34,744 nt of DNA from Wenzhouxiangella sp. 15190 (GTDB taxonomy: Bacteria; Pseudomonadota; Gammaproteobacteria; Xanthomonadales; Wenzhouxiangellaceae), in the NCBI RefSeq assembly GCF_003417465.1, contig NZ_QVMV01000033.1:1-34744 (forward strand), in the 5' to 3' direction. Within the stretch, counting starts at the first letter, position 1; each line of letters starts with the position of its first letter. A program made the translations under genes and the position numbers. Positions 20,568 through 27,433 of the stretch are shown here, in pieces. The notes under the pieces were generated by a model. The model saw only the letters and a program-made list of their open reading frames with translations, ran no database searches and had not been told where the DNA came from.

Positions 20568-20924
20568 GTGGATATTGTCTTCATAAAAGACCTCGACATC
20601 GAAACCGTCATCGGCATCTATGACTGGGAACGCAAGATTCGCCAGACGGTTCGTCTCAACCTGGAAATGAGCAGCGACATTCGCAAGGCGGCGTCCAGCG
20701 ATCGCATCGACGACGCGCTCGACTACAAGGCCGTTGCCAAGCGCCTGATTGGTTTCGTCGAGTCGAGCAGTTTCCAGCTGGTCGAAACACTGGGCGAGCG
20801 TTGCGCCGAGATCGTGCTCGAGGAATTCCCCGTCGACTGGCTGCGGCTCGAGCTCGACAAGCCCGGCGCCGTGCGAGGCTCGAAATCGGTCGGCATCCGC
20901 ATCGAACGGGGCAGAAAGCCATGA
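20568..20924 (+). CDS. folB: Dihydroneopterin aldolase
   Basis: FolB cleaves 7,8-dihydroneopterin to 6-hydroxymethyl-7,8-dihydropterin and glycolaldehyde in folate synthesis. The 118-residue product is of normal length. It has IETVIGIYDWER near the start with E21, the catalytic Y53 in ALDYKAVAKRL, E73 in LVETLGERCA, and K98 in LELDKPGAVRG. Y53 and K98 fall at the same numbers as in E. coli FolB. The start is GTG at 20568 with CGGGAG about 12 bases upstream. The folK ATG overlaps its stop (ATGA), so folB-folK is a coupled pair, and its product is the substrate of FolK. Confidence 0.94.
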   Translation: MDIVFIKDLDIETVIGIYDWERKIRQTVRLNLEMSSDIRKAASSDRIDDALDYKAVAKRLIGFVESSSFQLVETLGERCAEIVLEEFPVDWLRLELDKPGAVRGSKSVGIRIERGRKP

Positions 20925-21442
20925 GCACCGTGTACCTGGGGCTGGGTTCCAACCGGGATGCCGAGGCCAATATTCGCTCGGGCATCCGCGCGCTGTACCG
21001 CAAGTTCGCCAACACGGCCATTTCACCGGTCTATCGGTCCGCCGCCGTCGGTTTCTCCGGCGACGACTTCCTCAACTGCGCGGCACGCATCGAAACCGAC
21101 TGGTCGCCGACCGAACTCAAACAATGGCTGACCGCACTGGAAGACGAGCACGGCCGCGACCGCAGCCAGCCCCGATTCTCCGACCGGACCCTGGACATCG
21201 ACATCCTGTTGCATGACGACAAGGTCGGCGACTTCGACGGCCTGACCCTGCCGCGCGAGGAGATCCTGAAATACGCCCACGTCCTCAAGCCCCTGGCCGA
21301 TCTGGCGCCGCAGTTGCAGCATCCGGTAACGGGGAAGACATTCGCCGAGCACTGGGAGGAGTTCGAGGGAGATCGATCCCTCGAAGCCGCCGACCTCGGT
21401 GACACTCAACCCGCCTCGCCGAATTGGTGGGGGAGTGGTTGA
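20921..21442 (+). CDS. folK: 6-hydroxymethyl-7,8-dihydropterin pyrophosphokinase
   Basis: FolK transfers pyrophosphate from ATP to the pterin made by FolB. The 173-residue product has VYLGLGSNRDAEANI at the start, SPVYRSAAVG, the FLNCAARIET strand, and the RFSDRTLDIDILL segment with the magnesium-binding D92 and D94. PREEILKYAHVLKPLADLAP follows, all standard for HPPK. The last 15 residues are a variable tail. The ATG overlaps the folB stop. Copy B of the palindromic repeat begins 12 bases after its stop, so the folB-folK pair is bracketed by two copies in opposite orientation. Confidence 0.95.
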   Translation: MSTVYLGLGSNRDAEANIRSGIRALYRKFANTAISPVYRSAAVGFSGDDFLNCAARIETDWSPTELKQWLTALEDEHGRDRSQPRFSDRTLDIDILLHDDKVGDFDGLTLPREEILKYAHVLKPLADLAPQLQHPVTGKTFAEHWEEFEGDRSLEAADLGDTQPASPNWWGSG

Positions 21443-21453
21443 ACAAATGGAAC

Positions 21454-21615
21454 AAATCCGAATTTCGAAGCACCAAAGTTTGAACCAAATCCGAAATCCG
21501 AATATCGAAATCCGAAACAAGCACGAAGCACGAAATTCGAAAAGCATCCGGCCGCCGCGTTTCGTGCTTGGGTTTTCGAATTTGTTTCGGATTTGAGATT
21601 TCGAATTTCGAATTT
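21454..21615. repeat. AT-rich palindromic TTCGAA-type repeat, copy B
   Basis: This is a larger relative of copy A between folK and the isochorismatase-fold gene. The left half carries AATCCGAATTTCGAAG and AAATCCGAAACAAGCACGAAG. The right half carries the complementary TTTCGTGCTTG, TTTGTTTCGGATTTG and TTTCGAATTTCGAATTT, flanking a GC-rich centre (GGCCGCCGCG). Bases 21499-21542 match copy A on the opposite strand with one mismatch in 44. It is non-coding. Confidence 0.88.
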
Positions 21616-21641
21616 CATCGACCCGTACTCAGGGAATCCGT

Positions 21642-22202
21642 ATGGCAACACCAACCATAGACCACCCCACTCCCGAAAACGCCCTCCTCCTCCTCGTCGA
21701 TGTTCAAGGCAAATTGGCGCGGATCATGCACGAGTCCGAAGCGATGATCCATCAGCAGCAGGTGCTCATCGAAGCCTGCCGCCTACTCGAGGTGCCGGTC
21801 ATCTGGGCCGAGCAACTGCCCGACAAGCTGGGGCCCACCGTGCCCGAGCTGGCCGGGAAACTCGAAGGCTACTCGCCCTGTGCCAAGAGCAAATTCGGCT
21901 GCTGGGGCGACGAGACTCTGCGGGAAGCCGTTCGCGCATCCGGCCGTGATCGCATCCTTCTGGCCGGCATCGAGGCCCACGTCTGCGTCTGGCAAACCGC
22001 CGCGGCCCTGCGCTCGGAAAACTACGAGGTCCACCTGGTCGCCGACGCGGTCTCCTCGCGCTCGGCCTTCAACCGCGATATCGCCTTCCGGCGCATGCAA
22101 GCCGCCGGCGTGCACCTGAGCAACGTCGAGATGGTGCTATTCGAGCTGATGGGCGATGCCGGCCATCCGAAATTCCGAGACGTTACCCGCCTGCTGAAAT
22201 AG
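21642..22202 (+). CDS. Isochorismatase-fold cysteine hydrolase
   Basis: The 186-residue product belongs to the cysteine-hydrolase superfamily of isochorismatases, nicotinamidases and YcaC. The triad is visible: D20 in LLLVDVQGKL, K84 in CAKSKFGCWG, and nucleophile C115 in GIEAHVCVWQTA with the usual cis-peptide context. YcaC-like members show the same VCVWQTAAAL and VADAVSSRS pattern; substrates of such members are mostly unknown. The ATG at 21642 lies 27 bases after the palindromic repeat, with AGGGA about nine bases upstream. No pathway partner is adjacent, so no specific reaction is proposed. Confidence 0.85.
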   Translation: MATPTIDHPTPENALLLLVDVQGKLARIMHESEAMIHQQQVLIEACRLLEVPVIWAEQLPDKLGPTVPELAGKLEGYSPCAKSKFGCWGDETLREAVRASGRDRILLAGIEAHVCVWQTAAALRSENYEVHLVADAVSSRSAFNRDIAFRRMQAAGVHLSNVEMVLFELMGDAGHPKFRDVTRLLK

Positions 22203-22251
22203 CCGGGCAGTTTCGACGATAATTGCCACTGATCCCGACTGAGCCCCCAAA

Positions 22252-23010
22252 GTGAACGAATCGCAAGCCGAACTGATCGCGGCAATCCACCAGCGCAAAT
22301 GGTTTTACCCCTTCGATCTGCCCGACGGCAGGAGCACCGCTTCCTACCTGCCCAAATCGGCTGTCGCTGTGCACGAGACGCGGCTGGCAATGATGCGCAA
22401 GGTACTCGGGCCGGCACTTGCCGATGAGCAGTTGACGGCGCTCGACCTGGCCTCGCACCAGGGCTGGTTCAGCATGCACCTGGCACACATTGGTTGCTCG
22501 CGAGTGACCGGCCTGGAACCGCGTGAAAGCCACGTGGCGGACTCGCGGCTGATGATGCGAGCGCTTGGGCTGGACGCGGTATCGTTTATCCAGTCCGACA
22601 TTGAGCACATCGACGACTCCGGGGTCGAACCGGCCGACATCGTGCTGATGTTCGGCCTGCTCTACCACCTCGAAAACCCGGTGGCGGCCATTCGTGCCGC
22701 CCACCGTTACTGCCAGCGGGTGTGCCTGATCGAAACGCAGGTCGGGCCGCATCTCTCCGGGCCGCTGGACTGGGGCAGCTACGAGTTCGTGCATCCGATC
22801 CAGGGCTGTTTCAGCGTCATCGACGAAACCCATGAAACGCACGGTCCGGAAGGCTCGACCGGTGGCATCTGCCTGGCCCCGAGCGCGCCGACGCTGCTGT
22901 GGATCATGGAGAAGGTCGGTTTTCGCGACGTCGCCCTGATCGAGCCGCCGGAAGACGGTTACGAGCAGCACCGCCACCGCAAGCGCGTGGTGGCCGTCGG
23001 CTGGATCTGA
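22252..23010 (+). CDS. CmoB-like SAM-dependent methyltransferase
   Basis: The 252-residue class I methyltransferase resembles the C-terminal part of the tRNA U34 carboxymethyltransferase CmoB (DUF1698 group). KWFYPFDLPDGRSTASYLP gives a characteristic aromatic entry, LTALDLASHQGWFSMHLAHI replaces the classic glycine motif I, and VTGLEPRESHVADSRLM and IVLMFGLLYHLENPVAAIRA follow. It lacks the N-terminal helical domain of full CmoB, so its substrate may differ. The start is GTG at 22252. It lies 50 bases after the isochorismatase-fold gene and is convergent with the pteridine reductase gene, six bases between stops. Confidence 0.8.
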   Translation: MNESQAELIAAIHQRKWFYPFDLPDGRSTASYLPKSAVAVHETRLAMMRKVLGPALADEQLTALDLASHQGWFSMHLAHIGCSRVTGLEPRESHVADSRLMMRALGLDAVSFIQSDIEHIDDSGVEPADIVLMFGLLYHLENPVAAIRAAHRYCQRVCLIETQVGPHLSGPLDWGSYEFVHPIQGCFSVIDETHETHGPEGSTGGICLAPSAPTLLWIMEKVGFRDVALIEPPEDGYEQHRHRKRVVAVGWI

Positions 23011-23016
23011 ATCGGC

Positions 23017-23772
23017 TCAGAGGTTCAGGAGCCGGCCGCCGTCGACTGCGAGGATCTGGCCGGTGATATAGGGCGCGTCCAGGGCCAGAAAAGCGACCGC
23101 GCCCGCGACGTCTTCCGGCCGGCCCTGTCGCGCCAATGGGACGCGCTCGAGGATTTCCTCGCCGGCCTCGGGCGATTCCCCGCCCTCCGGCCACAGGATG
23201 GCGCCGGGCGCGACGCCGTTGACGCGGACTTCGGGTGCCAGTTCCTTTGCCAGTGAGCGCGTCTGGGCAATCAGGCCGGCCTTGGCCTGGCTGTAGACGG
23301 GGTGGTTCGGAAGCGGCACCAGGCCGTGGATGTCGACCATGTTGACGATCGTGCCCTCGCGCGCCGCCAGTTCGGCGCCACAGGCCTGTGAGAGGAAAAA
23401 CGGTGCGCGCAGGTTGCTGGCCATCAATTCATCCCATTGCGCCTGCGTGGCCGAACCGACCGGCGTCGGGTAGAAAGCCGAGGCGCTGTTGACGAGTACG
23501 TCGATTCGCCCGAAGGCGTCCAGCGCGGCGTCGCGGAGGCGTTCGGGAGCGGCATGATCGGCCAGGTCGGCCTGGATGAGGGCAACCGAATGGCTCCGGC
23601 GCTCGAGCAACTCCGCGCGCAACGCCTCGGCTTCATCGCCGGAGCCGCGATAGTGGATCACGACATCCAGCCCCCGGCCATGCAGTCGGCGGGCGATGGC
23701 CGCGCCGATGCGCCGGGCCGCGCCGGTTACAATCGCCACACGTCCACGCTGGGCTTCCACGTTTGTATTCAT
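23017..23772 (-). CDS. Pteridine reductase (FolM/PTR1-like short-chain dehydrogenase)
   Basis: The 251-residue SDR enzyme has the cofactor motif TGAARRIG at 16-23 and NSAS at 95-98. The active site is D147-Y160-K164 in NMVDIHG and YSQAK. The Asp replaces the usual SDR serine exactly as in Leishmania PTR1 (NMVDAM), which argues for a pterin or dihydrofolate reductase rather than a generic dehydrogenase. It would reduce dihydropterins or dihydrofolate with NADPH. The ATG at 23772 is chosen because GGAG lies six bases upstream; a second ATG at 23784 would add four residues. Its start overlaps that of the divergent MidA gene by ten bases. folB and folK lie 2.3 kb away, forming a loose pterin cluster. 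Confidence 0.88.
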   Translation of the reverse strand: MNTNVEAQRGRVAIVTGAARRIGAAIARRLHGRGLDVVIHYRGSGDEAEALRAELLERRSHSVALIQADLADHAAPERLRDAALDAFGRIDVLVNSASAFYPTPVGSATQAQWDELMASNLRAPFFLSQACGAELAAREGTIVNMVDIHGLVPLPNHPVYSQAKAGLIAQTRSLAKELAPEVRVNGVAPGAILWPEGGESPEAGEEILERVPLARQGRPEDVAGAVAFLALDAPYITGQILAVDGGRLLNL

Positions 23773-24944
23773 CCGTTTCTCCATCCCTGTCACTGCCCGA
23801 GCCGCCGGCCGAACTGGCGAGCCTGAGCGAACGATTGTGCCGAAATATCGTGGCCGAAATCGAACGCAGCGGGCCGATGTCCTTCGATCGCTACATGCAG
23901 ATGGCATTGTACGAGCCGGGATTGGGCTACTACGTCAACGGTCTGCACAAATTCGGCTCGGCCGGCGATTTCGTCACCGCACCGGAACAGGGTGGCCTGT
24001 TCGCGGCCGCGCTGGCGCGCCAGTGCGACGAGGTCGCCGGGCAGCTGGGCAGGAACTGGACGCTGATGGAGCTGGGTGCAGGCTCCGGCGTGCTGGCACG
24101 CGATCTCCTCGAAAGCCTGAGCAGGCTGCCGCGCGAATACCTGATCCTCGAACCCAGCGCGCCGTTGCGCGAAGTTCAGCATGAAACCCTGTCGCGATTG
24201 CCCACGGAACTGTTCGAGCGCGTTCGCTGGATCGACCAGCCACCGGGCGAGCCTTTTGACGGCATCATCGTCGGCAATGAAGTCATTGACGCCCTGCCGG
24301 TGGCCCGCTTCGAGATCGGCGAGCATGATGAACTGCTCGAGCAGTGCGTGGAGTTCGACGGAAAGCGCTTTGTCTGGGCCAGCGGCCCGCCCCGCCCGCG
24401 ACTGCAGGAAGCCGTCTCGGGACTCCGGCAACGGCTCTCACGGCCGCTTCCGGACGGTTTCGCCAGCGAAGTCTGCATCGACCTGCCCGGCTGGGTCGAA
24501 ACCGTCACCGAAGCCCTCTCCAGCGGGCTGGTGCTGTTTATCGACTACGGCTACCCGCGCGAGGAATACTATCTCCCCGACCGCGGCGAAGGCACCCTGG
24601 TCTGCCACTACCGCCATCGTGCCCACTTCGACCCCTTCGTCTGGCCGGGACTGACCGACATATCGGCCTTCGTCGACTTTACCGCCGTGGCCGAAGCCGG
24701 CACCCGGATCGGGCTCGAAGTGGCCGGCTTCACCAGCCAGGCGGGTTTTCTGCTCGGGCTCGGGGCGCACGAAGCCGTCGAGGCGGCAAGCAATGATCGA
24801 CAACGCCTGAAACTGGCCGGCGAACTCAAGCGCCTGACCCTGCCCGGCGAGATGGGCGAAAAGTTCAAGGTGATTGGACTGAGCCGGGGCCTTGATTCGC
24901 CATTGAGTGGATTCGGGTTGATGAGCCAGTTGCATAGGCTTTGA
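23763..24944 (+). CDS. MidA/NDUFAF7-family SAM-dependent methyltransferase
   Basis: The 393-residue product matches the MidA (DUF185) family; the mitochondrial member NDUFAF7 methylates an arginine of complex I, while bacterial substrates are unclear. Seen are MSFDRYMQMALYEPGLGYYVNG, the SAM loop LMELGAGSGVLARDLLE (GAGSG at 105-109), IIVGNEVIDALPVARFE, and LFIDYGYPREEYYLPDRGEGTLVCHYRHRA split over 265-300. The start is uncertain. TTG at 23763 gives the family's usual N-terminal length but overlaps the divergent pteridine reductase start and lacks a clear ribosome-binding site. Confidence 0.85.
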   Translation: MYSSVSPSLSLPEPPAELASLSERLCRNIVAEIERSGPMSFDRYMQMALYEPGLGYYVNGLHKFGSAGDFVTAPEQGGLFAAALARQCDEVAGQLGRNWTLMELGAGSGVLARDLLESLSRLPREYLILEPSAPLREVQHETLSRLPTELFERVRWIDQPPGEPFDGIIVGNEVIDALPVARFEIGEHDELLEQCVEFDGKRFVWASGPPRPRLQEAVSGLRQRLSRPLPDGFASEVCIDLPGWVETVTEALSSGLVLFIDYGYPREEYYLPDRGEGTLVCHYRHRAHFDPFVWPGLTDISAFVDFTAVAEAGTRIGLEVAGFTSQAGFLLGLGAHEAVEAASNDRQRLKLAGELKRLTLPGEMGEKFKVIGLSRGLDSPLSGFGLMSQLHRL

Positions 24945-25023
24945 ATGAACACTCTCCATCTAGACCCCCCGTTCTAAATCGCGCGTCTATCATCGATGAT
25001 GCGATAAACTCAGGCGCAGCATC

Positions 25024-26643
25024 ATGCCCAGAACCTATGACTACATCATCGTCGGCGCCGGTTCAGCCGGATGTGTCCTGGCCAACCGGCTCAGCGCCGA
25101 TCCGGATGTCAGCGTGCTGCTGCTCGAGGCCGGGCCGCGGGACTGGAACCCCTTCATCCACATGCCGGCCGGCCTGGCCAAGCTGGTCAACTTCAAGTCG
25201 CTGAACTGGAACTACGAGACCGAGCCGGAACCGGCGCTCAACAACCGCCGGCTCTACTGGCCGCGCGGCAAGGTACTCGGCGGGTCGAGTTCGATCAACG
25301 CCATGTGCTATACGCGCGGGCACCGCAGCGACTACGACGAGTGGGCGGCTGCCGGCAATCCAGGCTGGAGTTGGGAGGACGTACTGCCCTACTTTCGCAA
25401 ATCGGAGAACCAGGCGCGCGGCGAATCCGACCTGCACGGCACCGACGGTCCGCTGAGCATCTCCGACCTGAGCTACACCAACCCGCTCAGCGATGTCTTC
25501 ATCCAGGCCGCCGATCAGGCCGGTTTCGCCCGCAATCCCGATTTCAACGGACCGGCCCAGCGCGGCGTCGGCTTCTACCAGGTCACCCAGCGCCAGGGGC
25601 GCCGCTGCAGCACCGCCACCGGTTTTCTCGATCCGGTCCGGTCACGCCCCAACCTGACCGTGCTCACCGGCGCCTTCACCCTGGGATTGACCTTCGCCGG
25701 CAACGACCGGATCAACGGTGTTCGTTACCGTCGGCACGGCACCACGCGCACGGCCGTGGCCGAACGCGAGGTCCTGCTGACCGCCGGGTCCATCAATTCA
25801 CCGCAGCTTTTGATGGTCTCGGGCATCGGCCCGGCGGGGATGCTCGAATCCGCCGGCGTCACCTGCCGGCACGAGTTGCTCGAAGTCGGCCGGAACCTCC
25901 AGGATCATCTCGATATCTGCACGCTCACGCGCTGTTCCCAGCCGGTCACCTACGACCAGCTCAACGAGCTGCGGGTCGGCCTGCGCTATTTCCTCCACCA
26001 CGAGGGCGAGGGCACGTCGAACATCGCCGAGGCGGGCGCCTTTGTCGTCAGTGGTCGCGACCGCGACGACCGCCCCGACATCCAGATGCACTTCGTGCCG
26101 GCCCTGCTCGACGATCATGGCCGCAACCGCCTGCCCGGCGACGGATATACGCTGCACGCCTGCCCCTTGCGGCCCCTCAGCCGCGGCCACCTGGCGATCC
26201 GTTCCGGCGACGCCAGAGAGCCGATCGCCATTCACGCCAACTACCTGAGCGAGCCTGAGGATCTGGAAATGATGCTCGAATGCATCAAGCTCTCGCGGCG
26301 TATCCTGGAACAGCCTGCCTTCCGGGCCTTCCGGGCCCACGAGATCAACCCCGGCAATGACATCAACGAACGCGACGACCTGATCGACTTCATCCGCACC
26401 AAGGCCGAGACGATCTACCACCCCGTCGGCACCTGTCGCATGGGCAGCGACCCCCACGCCGTGGTCGATCCGCAGCTGAAGGTTCGCGGACTGGAAGGCC
26501 TGCGCGTCGTCGATGCCTCGATCATGCCCACCCTGGTGGGCGGCAACACCAATGCGCCGACGATCATGATTGCAGAGAAGGCCGCCGACATGATCCGTGC
26601 AGAGGCCGCTGCCCGACAGCCACGGGCCGGCGAAGCCGCCTGA
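25024..26643 (+). CDS. GMC-family FAD oxidoreductase (choline dehydrogenase-like)
   Basis: The 539-residue flavoenzyme has the dinucleotide motif IIVGAGSAGCVLANRLS (GAGSAG at 11-16) and the adenine-binding LLLEAG. The GMC signatures are PRGKVLGGSSSINAMCYTRG and LLTAGSINSPQLLMVSGIGP. The catalytic pair is likely H466 in YHPVGTCRMG and N510 in GGNTNAPTIMIAEKAADMI. Relatives oxidise primary alcohols, choline or aliphatic alcohols (AlkJ, BetA). The absence of betaine aldehyde dehydrogenase or BetI genes nearby argues against choline as the default reading. No signal peptide is seen. It stands alone between the MidA gene and a secreted protein gene. Confidence 0.9.
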   Translation: MPRTYDYIIVGAGSAGCVLANRLSADPDVSVLLLEAGPRDWNPFIHMPAGLAKLVNFKSLNWNYETEPEPALNNRRLYWPRGKVLGGSSSINAMCYTRGHRSDYDEWAAAGNPGWSWEDVLPYFRKSENQARGESDLHGTDGPLSISDLSYTNPLSDVFIQAADQAGFARNPDFNGPAQRGVGFYQVTQRQGRRCSTATGFLDPVRSRPNLTVLTGAFTLGLTFAGNDRINGVRYRRHGTTRTAVAEREVLLTAGSINSPQLLMVSGIGPAGMLESAGVTCRHELLEVGRNLQDHLDICTLTRCSQPVTYDQLNELRVGLRYFLHHEGEGTSNIAEAGAFVVSGRDRDDRPDIQMHFVPALLDDHGRNRLPGDGYTLHACPLRPLSRGHLAIRSGDAREPIAIHANYLSEPEDLEMMLECIKLSRRILEQPAFRAFRAHEINPGNDINERDDLIDFIRTKAETIYHPVGTCRMGSDPHAVVDPQLKVRGLEGLRVVDASIMPTLVGGNTNAPTIMIAEKAADMIRAEAAARQPRAGEAA

Positions 26644-26775
26644 GTACGCATTTGAAGTATTTCCTGAGGATTTCTTCAGGTTTTTCGCAAGTCATCGCCC
26701 GTTCTCCTGCCGAAACTGCGGGACAAGCGCTGTCATCCCGACGGCGCCGGTTTCACAGCACGCAAGGAGATCGTC

Positions 26776-27399
26776 ATGACCCGATACAACAAGCTCATCA
26801 ACACATTGCCGGCCGCACTGGCCCTGCTGATGCTGGCTTTCGCCGCTCCGACCGCATTCGCGCAATCCGGGCCGCCCGGCGATGCGGGCCCGAGCATGCG
26901 CTATTGCGTACTCCTGGGCATGCTCGGCGGCAACCTGCCTCCGGAATGCCTGGATGAAAGCGAAGAGGACGACTACAGCGCCGAGCTCGACCAGCTCCGT
27001 CTGGCCACGGTGGCCTTCCACAGCCACGATGTCGCCGCGGCGGCCGGCTGGGACACGACCATCAGCGAATGCGTCGAGGCGCCGCCCGGCGGCATGGGTT
27101 ATCACGTCGCCAACCTGGACTACCTGGCCGACGGCGGGCAACTGAGCCTGCTCGAGCCCGAAGTCCTGCTTTACGTACCTGCCGAGGACGGCTCGATGGC
27201 GTTTCTGGGCGTGGAATACATCATCCCCGCCGAAGACTGGAAACAGGAAGAGCCGCCGGAGTTCTTCGGCCGCGAACTGCGCTTCAATCCCAATCTGGAC
27301 ATCTGGGCCCTGCACGTGTGGTCGGCTCGCGAAAACCCGGCCGGGCTGTTCGAGGACTTCAACCCGGAAGTCGACTGCGCTTTCGCCGCAGAGGAATGA
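26776..27399 (+). CDS. Secreted protein of unknown function
   Basis: The 207-residue product has a signal peptide (1-29, cleavage near AFA/QSG). The mature part contains DQLRLATVAFHSHDVAAAAG, CVEAPPGGMGYHVANLDYL, LEPEVLLYVPAEDGSMAFLG, VEYIIPAEDW, FFGRELRF, ALHVWSARENPAGLFEDFNP and a final cysteine. I recall this GGMGxH...PEVLLYxP...GVEYI...ALHVW...NPxGxFxDFNP pattern from many hypothetical secreted proteins, but no function. The conserved His residues and acidic positions could bind metal, which is a guess. AAGGAG lies six bases before the ATG. It is convergent with the M48 protease gene. Confidence 0.75.
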   Translation: MTRYNKLINTLPAALALLMLAFAAPTAFAQSGPPGDAGPSMRYCVLLGMLGGNLPPECLDESEEDDYSAELDQLRLATVAFHSHDVAAAAGWDTTISECVEAPPGGMGYHVANLDYLADGGQLSLLEPEVLLYVPAEDGSMAFLGVEYIIPAEDWKQEEPPEFFGRELRFNPNLDIWALHVWSARENPAGLFEDFNPEVDCAFAAEE

Positions 27400-27408
27400 G
27401 CACCCCGA

Positions 27409-27433
27409 GACCGGCCGGCCTAGCCGGCCGGTC
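27409..27433. terminator. Perfect 11-bp inverted repeat with the M48 stop codon as its loop
   Basis: GACCGGCCGGC (27409-27419) pairs with GCCGGCCGGTC (27423-27433), leaving a 3-base loop, CTA, which is the TAG stop of the minus-strand protease gene. It lies between convergent genes and could help end transcription on both strands, though neither side has a T-run. Confidence 0.45.

Noticed and set aside
20382-21615. CRISPR array or phage remnant at the TTCGAA repeats
   Set aside because: The units are irregular palindromes without even spacers, cas genes or phage genes nearby.
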